Counted from the first letter of the stretch, positions 19,015 through 28,282 are shown. The stretch is DNA of 64,000 bases from Chryseobacterium sp. BGARF1 (GCF_001677955.1 NZ_LELA01000055.1:62001-126000), one strand, 5' to 3'. Notes: generated by a model not told the origin, from the letters alone. Numbers and translations: made by a program.

Positions 19015-21075
19015 TTATTTTTCAATTAAGATTTTAAATTCCAAATCCATCGAATAACTATTGTTGTCGGTATCAAACAGTTCATTTTTTTTACCAATCG
19101 GAAAAGCTTTGTAAGTTTTTTCTCTAATCGTAACAAAACAAAGTCTCGACATTAATAAATCGGTAATTAAATCAATTTCTTCCTCAAGAATCCAACCGGA
19201 ATTTACAGTAAGCAATTTAGAATAGCTGCTATCAAATTTTTCCTCCTTGTAATACTTAGATTCTCCAGTGATTGATTCTATTTCTGAAGTTTCTCTGATT
19301 GTCTCAACTGCCGTAAACCAATCAAACACTAAATTTTGATTTTCCCACTCAATATGCACGACATTTTGAGGATTCGGGAAAGGTAAGAATTGCAAAATAT
19401 TATTTGAAACAATATTTTTTTCATAAACCGCTTTAAATTCTTTTCTGTTAAAAACATATTGATCGATAGTAAATTTTGGAGTGAATATTGGTTTGGGCAA
19501 AAGATACTGATCATAAAGAATTTTTGATTCTGTTTTTTCTGACAAAGAATCGTGAGAAAGCTTTATTAATGAATCAGAAAACGTTTTTCTCACAGAATAA
19601 TCTGTGAAAAACGGAAAACATTTTGGTTTCTTTCCTGGAGCGAATCTAAGATTATCCAATGTGTAGGCTGTTACAATGCTATCCGTAGCGCTCATTTCTT
19701 GAAAAGTAACCGAAACTAAAGCCAAATCGTATTGATAATTGGGGTTTTGTGCTGCTAACGGATTTTTAGCCTTAATAAAAAAATCTTGAATTTCTTCTCC
19801 AGGATAAATTTCTGCTGAACCTTTGAAAAATGGATAAGTGTAAGTTTGATTTTCTTGATATTCACTTCCAAAACCCTTAAAATACATGCTAAGAGTCATT
19901 TTAACATAGGCAGATTCTACATTCGTTTTATTCACCACTACTTTATTTTTATCCAGGGCAAAATAATAAGAAGCTCCTGAAAAATCATGTTTTATGCCCT
20001 GTAAAACGGTGAGATTTACAGAAATCACTTTTTGAACATTTCCAGATTTTAATATAATATCTCCAGAATAGTTTCCTAATATTAAATTGCTTGAATTCTT
20101 TGTTAGAATCGTAACTTCATTATTCAAAATAGTAACAGATTCAATAAATGACGGGAAAAAATATGCTGAAATATTGAGATTATTTAGGTTCGAAATGATA
20201 GCTGTTACCGTTTTTGCCTCTGATAAGTTTTTCTGAAGCGAAATATTAAAAGCTGTAGGATTTAAGTAAAATTGTGTAGAATCATTAATAACTTCTAAAT
20301 TCACCTTTACAGTCTTACTTTGAGTTCCTTTGGTAATAGTTACATTTCCAGAATAATTTCCAACAGGCTTGCCTTGTATAGTAGCATTATTTTGAAACGT
20401 TAAATACTTTTCTGTTGCTCCCGATGTTTGAATTAATTCAATAAAAGGATCTGTCACATTTGCCATTACCGCTTCTGCAGAATAAACTGTTATTTTAGAA
20501 TCACCAGAAAGAGAATCGTCAGCTTTATTATAAGTAAGTTGATAAACATTTGAATCTGTATTAAATCCATTTCCAGACAATACGGTTATTTTTATAGGTA
20601 TAATAATATTTTGGATAGAAGAATCTTCTTTAAAAGTTTCGGTCCCGTCAGTTTCAACACTATAAGCTTCAATGATTAAATTAATAGTGTGGATACCTAC
20701 CGAAAGATTTCCCATATTTTGAAAATTTATTTGAACCGTTTTATTTCTAATATTAAAATCATCAAAAACATCACCTGTTAACCCAGCACCGGTAATATTA
20801 ATAAAATCTACACCATTAACTGTTTTTTTTATTTTATATCGAAAATTTGTAAAACCAGAATAAATAAACTCCAATTCCGGAAAAATAATCTGAAGGGATA
20901 TTGGAACTGGATTAGCAGCTCCTACAGTCCACGATGGAGCTACTATCTGCATTGGGGTCGCATTCCAATCACCGATAGGAACTTGAACATAAATGTATTC
21001 TGAACATTCATGACCTCCTTGTGAAGTAGGCTGCCAAGCATTGCATACTTCAACGTCTTTAAATCTAATTGCCAT
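19015..21075 (-). CDS. Large tail protein with Ig/BACON-like repeats
   Basis: 686 residues. Two similar modules at about 190-260 and 285-360 share a pattern of NYSG(N/D) followed by ITKGTQSKTVKVNLEV or ILKSGNVQKVISVNLTV, which resembles BACON or Ig-like folds used to bind carbohydrate. The N-terminal 180 residues and the C-terminal 250 residues are beta-rich and not recognised. It follows the tape measure gene and an NTase-like gene, so a distal tail or tail-tip protein is likely. It is probably transcribed with the tape measure gene, as no promoter motif lies directly before it. Confidence 0.6.
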   Translation of the reverse strand: MAIRFKDVEVCNAWQPTSQGGHECSEYIYVQVPIGDWNATPMQIVAPSWTVGAANPVPISLQIIFPELEFIYSGFTNFRYKIKKTVNGVDFINITGAGLTGDVFDDFNIRNKTVQINFQNMGNLSVGIHTINLIIEAYSVETDGTETFKEDSSIQNIIIPIKITVLSGNGFNTDSNVYQLTYNKADDSLSGDSKITVYSAEAVMANVTDPFIELIQTSGATEKYLTFQNNATIQGKPVGNYSGNVTITKGTQSKTVKVNLEVINDSTQFYLNPTAFNISLQKNLSEAKTVTAIISNLNNLNISAYFFPSFIESVTILNNEVTILTKNSSNLILGNYSGDIILKSGNVQKVISVNLTVLQGIKHDFSGASYYFALDKNKVVVNKTNVESAYVKMTLSMYFKGFGSEYQENQTYTYPFFKGSAEIYPGEEIQDFFIKAKNPLAAQNPNYQYDLALVSVTFQEMSATDSIVTAYTLDNLRFAPGKKPKCFPFFTDYSVRKTFSDSLIKLSHDSLSEKTESKILYDQYLLPKPIFTPKFTIDQYVFNRKEFKAVYEKNIVSNNILQFLPFPNPQNVVHIEWENQNLVFDWFTAVETIRETSEIESITGESKYYKEEKFDSSYSKLLTVNSGWILEEEIDLITDLLMSRLCFVTIREKTYKAFPIGKKNELFDTDNNSYSMDLEFKILIEK

Positions 21076-21076
21076 A

Positions 21077-21409
21077 TCAAATTAAATAAGAAATTTTATT
21101 TTTATAATATTTTTTTACTTTGTTTTCGTCTTCACTATCGAATGCCCATAATTCAACACACGCTGATCCGAGTGTGTAAAATATTAATCTATTCGGCTGT
21201 TTTTCAATAGTCACTATATTATTCATGTTTATTTTCATTCTTGTAAGCTGTACAAAAGCAGATTTGCTCACAACAAAATCAACATCTTTCGGTTTATATA
21301 TACTGGGAAGTTTATCTGAAAATATCTTAGCAATAGATCCACAAATTGATATTTCTTCTCCAGAATGTTTTTTTACAAAATTGAATAATGCATCGCAAAC
21401 TTTATTCAT
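21077..21409 (-). CDS. Minimal nucleotidyltransferase-like protein
   Basis: 110 residues from the ATG at 21409; an in-frame TTG at 21526 would overlap the tape measure gene by 83 nt and is less likely. ISICGSIAKIFSDKL followed by KDVDFVVS has the GS...DxD spacing of the polymerase-beta NTase superfamily, and little else is present. NTases of this size are often RNA- or protein-modifying or act with a partner. Here it sits between the tape measure and tail genes, where an enzyme is unexpected. The assignment rests on the two motifs only. Confidence 0.45.
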   Translation of the reverse strand: MNKVCDALFNFVKKHSGEEISICGSIAKIFSDKLPSIYKPKDVDFVVSKSAFVQLTRMKINMNNIVTIEKQPNRLIFYTLGSACVELWAFDSEDENKVKKYYKNKISYLI

Positions 21410-21443
21410 ATCCTTATCTTCAAAAATATGAAGCTCCTCAAAA

Positions 21444-24400
21444 TTATTTTCTACTTGCACGGGTTTCGTATTTATCAAATTTTTTAATCGCTTTTTTGAA
21501 CATTTTACCGTTGATTTCACTATCAACCATTTCCGCAGTTACTCCCTCTTCATCTAATTTTTGCAGTAAGCTTCTAACATCAGATAAAACTGCTAAATAT
21601 TGAATAAAATCACTATTGTTTTGAGTCGGTGCTGGTGATTGAGCGACATCTTTTTTCGTGTTTTCAGATGTTACAATTCCACCTTCAGCATAACCAGTAT
21701 TTTTACCTTGTCGAACACTTTCTAAATAGTCAATAACTTTAGCATGTCGAGGATGAGCAGTCATCCATTCCGGAGCAACCCATTCTTTAGCGTGAACAAT
21801 TCCTGCAGGTTTTGAACCCGATTCATCAGGAGAACCGAAACCATTACCGGTAAACCCTCCTTTGTAAAATGTAGGCTGATCAGGAAGAGGCGTACTCGCA
21901 ACCGTAGCAATTTGCACAGCACCTAAAGTTCCAATTATTGCCGCTGCAACGGTTCCACCAATCGGGCCAAGCTGACTATAGGACTGCATAATAGCTAAAG
22001 AAGTTGCTACAATAATTTCGGCAATTTTAAGAGCTCTTTCAACTTTAGCTTGTTTGTGGGCTATCGCTGCTTTTTTATTAGCCGTTTCCGCTTCAATTAG
22101 TTGAACCTGCTTATTATACTCGGTCTGATTAATTAAGCCCTCATTAAGTTGTTTTAGAAGTTCTTTTTTCTTGTTAGAATTGTCTTTTTCAAACTTTGAC
22201 ATTTCTTTATTAGCAAGGTTTTGCTGTAGCTGAGCGAAAGCCTGAAAACCATTCCCTAAAGCCTTAATAACCATCTGTACAGCTTTTAACTTGTCTTCTG
22301 TAGTTTTGAGATTCTTCCATGTTTTCTCCCATTCATCTGCAGAAAAACCAAGAATGTCAATATTTCCTTTCTTCTCGCTACTTTCTTCAACTACTTTTTT
22401 ATTATCTGTCTCTTCACCACCTTTCATTGCAGACTTAACCCCGGTGATTTTGATGTTTAATTCATCTAAATCCTTTTTAAGTTTTTCGGTAGCCTCAGAA
22501 GAAAGAGAAGGGTCATTTATTAGCTGATTGAGAAGCTTCTGTTGTTCTTCCAACATTTTCAACTGTGACTTTAAATAAGCACGATCAGCATTTTCACGAA
22601 GGGCTTTCTTAGCATCTTCAAGTGTTGTAATATTTCTAAGCTCAAGATCAGTAAGCTTCAAGTGTTGCATTTGGGATAATGCAAGACGAGCCTGATCCAT
22701 TGTAGTTATTTCATTAATTGTATCTTCAGCTGCATTTCTTTCAATATCAATTTTAGATTGGAGAGCTTCAACCTTTTTTTCGTAGGACAATGTTTCCCAC
22801 TGTTCCTCAATTCTTAAGAGATTAAATCCATGGGTTTTTAAAATTTGTTCTTCGATTGAATTATTTTGAGTGATAAGTATCAACCGCTTGTCATTGGCTG
22901 CCTGTAATCCAGCTATTGCCGTATCAAAGTTTTTCGCAGCTTCTGGAGATTTTGTTTCTTTTCTATCCCGCTGTAGCTTTTTTATTTCATTTTGAGTCGT
23001 TCGAATTTGCCCTTTTATATCCTCAGTCTGTTGATTAAGTTCATTTTTACGATTTTCATAATCTGCTAATTCTAAATCAAATTCTTTCTGCTTACTTTCC
23101 TGAATAATCTTAAATTCCTCTTCTCTTTTTAATCGCTCAAGTTCCAGGTATTTTTTATCAGTTTCTTTTTTAACATCTAAAGATTTGGTAATAGCATCTC
23201 GAGATTTTTCAAGATCATTATTTTTTTGTTTTTCAAGGTCTTTTTCTTTTTTAGGTTTTTCAGGAGCAATTATATTTTGAGTTCCAACAATTTCATTTGT
23301 ATTTTCAATAGTTGAAGCTTTTGTAATCTCATCACCTAAAGCATTGATATAATTATTACCACTTTGTATCGCTTGATTTCTTTTTTCATAGATGTAGCCA
23401 TAGGTCTCCATCAAACTTTTAGCATATTCATCTCCAAATTTTTCCCTCCAGATTGAGAATTGCTTTATTTGACTTTTGTCTAATCTTTTTAATTCAGATG
23501 GAGATAAAAATGACATATTCTTATCAATCCAATCTCCACCTTGCTTTGCAAAATCTTTAATATCTTGATTTTCTAAATCGAGCTGTTTCTCTTGAGCTTC
23601 CTCAAGTTTTTTATTTAAAACCTTTATTCTTGAGTTTCTCAAAAGAGCGTCAGTATATGCTTTTATTGCATTGGTAGCTTCTTGAGTTTTTATATTTTCA
23701 GTAGTTAGATTACCTAAATATTCTGGAGATAATGCATTTAATTTTTTAATCGCATTAGCCCTAGTTTCTTTTGAGAAGTTATCGTTTTGAGCTATTTTTA
23801 CTAACTGATTGAGCTCATTTTTCTGAGCAATAATTCCTTTTTCAGATTCTTTATTTATAGAATTAAGTTCTTTTTGTTTTTCAGCAGCTTCATCTATAGA
23901 GTCTGAAAACATGACCATTGCAGTAACGACCGCGGTTATCACAGCTAACAAAACGCCGATTAAATTTGCTTTTGTTGCTGTATTGAAAGCTCTCATCGCA
24001 ATTGTGGCTCGAACTGTATTTCCTGTCAAATATGCTTTAGCTGCCGCATAAAGTAGAGTAGCAGCTCTTGCTGTTGTGTCCCATGCAACTTTTATTTTTT
24101 GGATGGCATTATAAATCAGAGTCTCACGAGCAACAGTTCTTGTTGTCAAAACCAATATCAATAGAGCAGCATTGTAGCCAATTACAGCTGAAATAGCAAC
24201 AATAAATAGTTTGTAAAGCAGGCTTAATCGTTCTTTGAAAATAATCATCCCGTTTCCGGATTCATCCGTCACACCAGTTAACCATCCAACAGCCTGAACT
24301 AGACTTTCAAATTTATTGATGACATTGGTAGACGTAAACATATCACCAAATGCATTCTTAATTTTCTCTAAAATTGCAGGAGCATTGTTGTTTTTTGTGT

Positions 24401-25577
24401 TGAATTCATCGGTAAGAGAGGTCATCTTTTCCATCTCTTCGCCAGCTGTTTTCATAGATTTTCTGAAATCATCTGTTCTGTTGGCAGCTGCACCAATAAC
24501 TTTTTGAACTTCTAAAGAGTTAAGTTTTAAACTGTCAAATATCTTTGAGGTTTGAGTTCCGGAAACACCTTTCATTCCCTGAGCGAATCGTAAGAAGAAT
24601 TCTTCAGGTTTTGTATTCAATAATTTTTCAGCTTCTGCTACAGACATTTGCATTGAAATTGCAAACCCTTCAATATTACCTCCTGCAGTAGAAAGAAAGT
24701 TCGAAACTCCTGAAGATGCGATTTGTGCATCAATACCAGATTCCTCAAATGCAGCCCCTAATCCTAAAACTTTATCAATTGCAGGTCTTAAAGCTTCCGG
24801 TAAATTTCCAACCCTTAATGCAAAATTCGCAATATTACCTTCTGAGGCTGTTCCTTGAGCTGCCAATGTGTTAAGAGCCGAACCAATCTGATTTATAGCA
24901 TCTGCGTATGTAAGCTCCTTTGTTCCGTTAAAAAGTCCTTTGATTTTTCCTAAAGAATCAACGACACCTTCGAGTCCACCATCGAAACTATCACCTAAAG
25001 CGACATAGGCCTTATCTACTTCCTGAACAAAGTCTTTCATTTCTTCGATTGGAACCCCTAATCGACCTCCAACTTCAGCAATTTTCAATCGTTCAATCTT
25101 TGCTGTTCTGGTGTCCATTTCGTCAAACTGTGTCCACAGATTCTTAACTTCATCAGTTGACATTCCAGTGGTTTTCTGAACATCAGACATTGCATCTGCA
25201 ATTTTCAATAACTGATCTACGGTTGCTTTGCCTTTTGAAATCATATTTTCAAAAAACATAGAAGCTGTATTGGCGCTAAAAACCTCTTTAAATGTTTCTC
25301 CGAAACTCAATAGACCATTACGAAACAATCCCAGAAATCCTCTAGATCTGTTAAGAGCCCCATCGAGTGTATTGATTTCATTTCTTACTTCCTGGAAGCG
25401 AGCTCTTGCTCTTACCAGTTCAGCTGCAGTGGCATTAAATTCTCGTGTTCCAACAGGAAGGCGACGTAGATCTCTCTCAAGACTTCGTGTTATTCGCTGA
25501 ACATTCTGAAAGGTATTTTGTACCTGATTTCCGTTTATATAGAGTACTCCGGTTGTGGAGATGGTATTTCCTGCCAT
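21444..25577 (-). CDS. Tail tape measure protein
   Basis: 1377 residues, the longest gene in the prophage. The N-terminus is a coiled coil with regularly spaced basic and hydrophobic residues; membrane-like segments lie at about 455-485 and 535-560; long coiled coils fill about 560-1150; and a glycine- and alanine-rich segment near 1220-1260 resembles a membrane-active part. The C-terminus has HAKEWVAPEWM, a motif often seen at the end of such proteins. It sets tail length and helps DNA entry. P2 drives it from 48 nt upstream. Confidence 0.9.
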   Translation of the reverse strand: MAGNTISTTGVLYINGNQVQNTFQNVQRITRSLERDLRRLPVGTREFNATAAELVRARARFQEVRNEINTLDGALNRSRGFLGLFRNGLLSFGETFKEVFSANTASMFFENMISKGKATVDQLLKIADAMSDVQKTTGMSTDEVKNLWTQFDEMDTRTAKIERLKIAEVGGRLGVPIEEMKDFVQEVDKAYVALGDSFDGGLEGVVDSLGKIKGLFNGTKELTYADAINQIGSALNTLAAQGTASEGNIANFALRVGNLPEALRPAIDKVLGLGAAFEESGIDAQIASSGVSNFLSTAGGNIEGFAISMQMSVAEAEKLLNTKPEEFFLRFAQGMKGVSGTQTSKIFDSLKLNSLEVQKVIGAAANRTDDFRKSMKTAGEEMEKMTSLTDEFNTKNNNAPAILEKIKNAFGDMFTSTNVINKFESLVQAVGWLTGVTDESGNGMIIFKERLSLLYKLFIVAISAVIGYNAALLILVLTTRTVARETLIYNAIQKIKVAWDTTARAATLLYAAAKAYLTGNTVRATIAMRAFNTATKANLIGVLLAVITAVVTAMVMFSDSIDEAAEKQKELNSINKESEKGIIAQKNELNQLVKIAQNDNFSKETRANAIKKLNALSPEYLGNLTTENIKTQEATNAIKAYTDALLRNSRIKVLNKKLEEAQEKQLDLENQDIKDFAKQGGDWIDKNMSFLSPSELKRLDKSQIKQFSIWREKFGDEYAKSLMETYGYIYEKRNQAIQSGNNYINALGDEITKASTIENTNEIVGTQNIIAPEKPKKEKDLEKQKNNDLEKSRDAITKSLDVKKETDKKYLELERLKREEEFKIIQESKQKEFDLELADYENRKNELNQQTEDIKGQIRTTQNEIKKLQRDRKETKSPEAAKNFDTAIAGLQAANDKRLILITQNNSIEEQILKTHGFNLLRIEEQWETLSYEKKVEALQSKIDIERNAAEDTINEITTMDQARLALSQMQHLKLTDLELRNITTLEDAKKALRENADRAYLKSQLKMLEEQQKLLNQLINDPSLSSEATEKLKKDLDELNIKITGVKSAMKGGEETDNKKVVEESSEKKGNIDILGFSADEWEKTWKNLKTTEDKLKAVQMVIKALGNGFQAFAQLQQNLANKEMSKFEKDNSNKKKELLKQLNEGLINQTEYNKQVQLIEAETANKKAAIAHKQAKVERALKIAEIIVATSLAIMQSYSQLGPIGGTVAAAIIGTLGAVQIATVASTPLPDQPTFYKGGFTGNGFGSPDESGSKPAGIVHAKEWVAPEWMTAHPRHAKVIDYLESVRQGKNTGYAEGGIVTSENTKKDVAQSPAPTQNNSDFIQYLAVLSDVRSLLQKLDEEGVTAEMVDSEINGKMFKKAIKKFDKYETRASRK

Positions 25578-25596
25578 TTTGCTGAAAGAATTTCCT

Positions 25597-25631
25597 GCAA
25601 TATGTTACTCCGGAATATTTTGAGAAAGGAC
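25597..25631 (-). promoter_or_regulatory. Late-type promoter motif P2 (tape measure)
   Basis: GTCCTTT, 20 nt, CATATTGC on the minus strand. The second box is identical to that of P1 although the spacer differs. It directly follows a terminator T-run. Confidence 0.75.
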
Positions 25632-25639
25632 ATAAAAAA

Positions 25640-25657
25640 AGCACTTGATTAAGTGCT
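25640..25657 (-). terminator. Terminator between the gene at 25649 and the tape measure gene
   Basis: AGCACTT and AAGTGCT form a 7-bp stem with a 4-nt loop, followed on the minus strand by seven T residues. It overlaps the last codons of the upstream gene. Confidence 0.8.
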
Positions 25658-26113
25658 AATATTTGAAATTATTCTTCTAATATCGACCATGATTGCTTCA
25701 GATCTCAATCTTGTAATTTCGCTCATTACAAAATCTTTTACTCCTGAAGCTTCCACGGCTTCATCAATAAAGGGTCTCGCTTGCATTTTCATTACATGAG
25801 ATTTAAAATTATATGTCGTTTCCTGAGGGCGATGACGAGTCCTGGTTCCGGCATCTCTTACACCATCAACCCCGAAATTTTGAATAAAACCGTGCTTAGT
25901 CATTTTAATCGCTAAGCTTCTCAGATAAAACTTTTGACTTCCGCCTCTGACGGTACCGTATTTTTTTACGGTAGATTTTGCAGCTGCATCTTTCAATGAA
26001 GCTTGTCCTTCTCTTCGGTTTACATGGTCCGCAAAAGATGAAGTTTTACTTCTTAAGGAAGCTTCAAGCATTTGCTCTGCTTTTTCAGCAACTTCTTTTT
26101 CGTTATTGTACAT
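25649..26113 (-). CDS. Probable minor head-tail or tail completion protein
   Basis: 154 residues, basic, with no membrane segment. The layout (helical N-terminus, a central FYLRSLAIKMTKHGFIQNFG block, and KMQARPFIDEAVEASG near the end) resembles HK97 gp10-type tail completion proteins, in which an RPF motif near the C-terminus is common. That resemblance and its position just before the tape measure gene support the guess. P3 lies 43 nt upstream and a terminator overlaps its end, so it is a single-gene late unit. Confidence 0.55.
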   Translation of the reverse strand: MYNNEKEVAEKAEQMLEASLRSKTSSFADHVNRREGQASLKDAAAKSTVKKYGTVRGGSQKFYLRSLAIKMTKHGFIQNFGVDGVRDAGTRTRHRPQETTYNFKSHVMKMQARPFIDEAVEASGVKDFVMSEITRLRSEAIMVDIRRIISNIST

Positions 26114-26127
26114 AATTGAATTTTGAA

Positions 26128-26162
26128 CGAAAATAAAAACTCCGGAAAAACCTGTAAAGGAC
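26128..26162 (-). promoter_or_regulatory. Late-type promoter motif P3
   Basis: GTCCTTT, 20 nt, TATTTTCG on the minus strand. Here the GTCCTTT box lies in the loop of the hairpin at 26138-26171. Confidence 0.7.
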
Positions 26163-26171
26163 TCCGGAGTT
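26138..26171 (-). terminator. Terminator enclosing the first box of P3
   Basis: AACTCCGGA and TCCGGAGTT form a 9-bp stem, followed on the minus strand by TTTATTTT. The 16-nt loop contains GTCCTTT. Termination and the promoter therefore share one element. Confidence 0.65.
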
Positions 26172-26178
26172 AGGTGTT

Positions 26179-26271
26179 AAAGTGTAATTCTGTAAACTAA
26201 TTGGTTTTTAATGATATAAGCTAAAATATAAAAGTGTAATCGTATTTTTTTTGAAATTTTTTAAAGTGTAA
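26179..26271. repeat. Three AAAGTGTAA repeats
   Basis: AAAGTGTAA at 26179-26187, 26231-26239 and 26263-26271, all in the same orientation in an intergenic region. The first is followed by TTCTGTAA. The same motifs recur at 50295-50370 in the other large intergenic region. Confidence 0.6.
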
Positions 26272-26272
26272 A

Positions 26273-26575
26273 CTAAATTCTTTCGTATAAATTCCAAACT
26301 AAAATTCTGCCTACTTCTATTTCTTCAGATATTTCTTCCTCCCATTTTGTCGCTTTTTTAATCACATTTTTTTCATAAATAATTTTCTGTGAGTGCTTAA
26401 ATCCGAGATCTGTTAAGACTTCAAAAACATCATGTTCATTCACTGGTTGACTAGGAATTACCCCTTTAAACCATGAAAGCACTGCAGATGTTTGCATTTG
26501 TATTTTACTGCCTTCAGGAGTATTTGAGTAATATTCAAGAAGTATTTTCTGCATTGTTTCTTTATAATCATTCAT
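26273..26575 (-). CDS. Small phage protein, unknown function
   Basis: 100 residues, not recognised. A helix-turn-helix-like arrangement can be imagined in residues 25-60 (MQTSAVLSWFKGVIPSQPVNEHDVFEVLTDLGF), which would fit a small regulatory protein. It overlaps the preceding gene by 8 nt and belongs to a three-gene group that has no GTCCTTT-type motif. The AAAGTGTAA repeats follow it. Confidence 0.5.
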   Translation of the reverse strand: MNDYKETMQKILLEYYSNTPEGSKIQMQTSAVLSWFKGVIPSQPVNEHDVFEVLTDLGFKHSQKIIYEKNVIKKATKWEEEISEEIEVGRILVWNLYERI

Positions 26576-26837
26576 TGTCTTCAGGCTTTAATAATTCGAT
26601 TAATGACTTGAACTTTTTTGGATATCGGTTTAAAATATGGTACAAAGAAACGAGATTTGTAAGATTTACTTTTATTAAATCTCCATGATTTTCGATAATC
26701 TGATTATCATATCCTACATTCACAATTACCTCATTCATATCTGCTCTTTTTTCTACGGTCATTGTGGAATGAAAATCATCTAACCACTCTGATAATGCCT
26801 GATTAAATTGCTTTGCCATGATCTGCATATTTTTCAT
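26568..26837 (-). CDS. Small phage protein, unknown function
   Basis: 89 residues from the ATG at 26837; starts at 26828 or 26819 would shorten the overlap with the upstream gene. Acidic, no membrane segment, not recognised. It is tightly packed between two other small genes with overlaps at both ends, so the three are almost certainly co-transcribed and coupled. Confidence 0.5.
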   Translation of the reverse strand: MKNMQIMAKQFNQALSEWLDDFHSTMTVEKRADMNEVIVNVGYDNQIIENHGDLIKVNLTNLVSLYHILNRYPKKFKSLIELLKPEDNE

Positions 26838-27099
26838 TAAATTTTTTAATCATGTTAACATACGCAAGGTCGAAAGTAGGACCGAAAGCAAAAGCTTTTC
26901 TTTTGGTAGAGTAGGAACTAAAGGTACATTTTACAATACCAGACTCTAAATAAGTTGATGAAACTGTTCCCTTGTTTTTTTTTAGAAAGTCGAAATTCTT
27001 TGATAGAATTGGTCTTTCGGTTAATAGTCTTGATTTTCTTCGTAGACCTAAAAACTTACTAGCGCTTCTGTTTTTAGTGTTTTTGATTGGGTTTCGCAT
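26803..27099 (-). CDS. Small basic phage protein, unknown function
   Basis: 98 residues with a strongly basic N-terminal third (MRNPIKNTKNRSASKFLGLR). It is not recognised. Its first codons, ATGCGAAACCCAATC, match a sequence that occurs twice more, in opposite orientations, in the non-coding region just upstream. It is the first gene of a three-gene overlapping group. Confidence 0.5.
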   Translation of the reverse strand: MRNPIKNTKNRSASKFLGLRRKSRLLTERPILSKNFDFLKKNKGTVSSTYLESGIVKCTFSSYSTKRKAFAFGPTFDLAYVNMIKKFNEKYADHGKAI

Positions 27100-27304
27100 T
27101 TTATTTTATTTAAAAATTGTTTTCAAATAAACCAAGAAAAAAAAGAAAGCCTTGATTTTCTTGGTAGTCGCGAAACCCAATCATCCGAAGAAGATATCCA
27201 ATACTCATCAAGACCTAAGTCTTTATAATATACGTAAAAGTTAGTTGAAGATTTTTTAAGACTTCCTCAGGTCATTGGGTTTCGCACTACAAAAGTAGCT
27301 AAAA
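27100..27304 (-). other. Structured intergenic region with repeats of the next gene's start
   Basis: GCGAAACCCAATCA at 27170-27183 and its near complement TCATTGGGTTTCGC about 90 nt further on can pair across the region, and the adjoining ORF begins with ATGCGAAACCCAATC. A 32-codon ORF (27110-27208, minus strand) is open across part of it but has no supporting signal. Possible roles are a small RNA, a leader or a relic of a duplicated gene start. Confidence 0.4.
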
Positions 27305-27338
27305 AAAATAATCCACCAAATAAAAGGTGGATTATTTT
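27305..27338. terminator. Strong bidirectional terminator
   Basis: AAAATAATCCACC and GGTGGATTATTTT form a perfect 13-bp stem with an 8-nt loop. It ends the gene pair at 27338-28180 and separates it from the structured region. Confidence 0.88.
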
Positions 27339-27892
27339 CATTCTTGATACTTATATCCTCGATAAATTGAATCTAAAAGTTTATTTTTTTCTTCATCCGT
27401 AAGCTTATTATATTTTTCAATCGGGAATTTAGCAATTCTCAAAATTTCAATTAATTTATTTTCTTCCGATTCTTTCTGTAGATGTTTTTTTAACATATCA
27501 TTTGCCGCATTCTCCAACTTCATATCATAGTAAAAAGTGATGACTTCTTTTTGTACTTGAACTTGATAAAAAGCCTTTTGTAAATTAAAAAATCTTTTAA
27601 TTAAATTATCATCACTACTTATTTTTAAATAATTGTATCGTTTACCTGTTAGATTACTAAAATCGTTAAAAATATCACTTGCCTTTTCACTACTTTTATA
27701 ATTATCATTTATGAGCAATTTATCCTTGAAAAAATCAGCTTTTTTAATCATCTCTAAATTGTAATTTAATGAATCTGATTTATAATTTAAAGAGTCAGCC
27801 AACCTCATAGCTTCTTTAAACTCTAAATCAGTTTTTTCGAAGTTTTGAGAAAAGATAAAAATTGGCAGTAGAAGAAATAATAAACATTTCAT
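27338..27892 (-). CDS. Secreted protein of unknown function encoded by the prophage
   Basis: 184 residues beginning with a Sec signal peptide (MKCLLFLLLPIFIFSQ; cleavage probably after FSQ or nearby). The mature part is helical and highly charged. It follows the gene at 27896 by 3 nt; both appear to be read from a host-type promoter and end at a strong terminator. That makes the pair a likely moron expressed in the lysogen, for example to alter the cell envelope. No family is recognised. Confidence 0.6.
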   Translation of the reverse strand: MKCLLFLLLPIFIFSQNFEKTDLEFKEAMRLADSLNYKSDSLNYNLEMIKKADFFKDKLLINDNYKSSEKASDIFNDFSNLTGKRYNYLKISSDDNLIKRFFNLQKAFYQVQVQKEVITFYYDMKLENAANDMLKKHLQKESEENKLIEILRIAKFPIEKYNKLTDEEKNKLLDSIYRGYKYQE

Positions 27893-27895
27893 ATA

Positions 27896-28180
27896 CTATT
27901 TTTTATATTTTGAAAGATATATAGCCGAAATAACAGCCATTTTTTTTAAATCAATAGAAGCGTCTCCGGCTTCTGAAATATGCTTTAAAATATCTAGTTC
28001 TTTTACTAAGTGAGCTCTTTTCAAAGTAATTAACGTAGTACCTATTTGATGCAGATTATCATCGCTTTCAGATAGTTTATATTTTGTTAAAACCATTCTC
28101 ATTAAAGGTTTTATCTCATTTGTTTTTGGGAATCCGTCGAACTCGGTCGACATAAAAGTATAAGGATCTACTTTACTCAT
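27896..28180 (-). CDS. Small helical protein paired with the secreted protein
   Basis: 94 residues, mostly alpha-helical by composition, no signal peptide, not recognised. It precedes the secreted protein gene by 3 nt and has its own TAnnTTTG promoter box 15 nt before the start. The pair is flanked by hairpins and is not under the phage late promoter motif. Confidence 0.55.
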   Translation of the reverse strand: MSKVDPYTFMSTEFDGFPKTNEIKPLMRMVLTKYKLSESDDNLHQIGTTLITLKRAHLVKELDILKHISEAGDASIDLKKMAVISAIYLSKYKK

Positions 28181-28194
28181 TTTATGGTTTTTGG

Positions 28195-28202
28195 CAAATA
28201 TA
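28195..28202 (-). promoter_or_regulatory. Host-type -7 box for the 28180-27338 gene pair
   Basis: TATATTTG on the minus strand, an exact TAnnTTTG match, 15 nt before the start at 28180. No clear -33 box is seen. An imperfect inverted repeat just upstream (28231-28284) could terminate transcription from the tail genes. Confidence 0.55.
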
Positions 28203-28282
28203 ATTAAATTCGAAGTTTATATTTTACGGGAACCCATAAACCAACAAAAAAAACTATTTGTTAGGTGGTTTATTAATATGGG

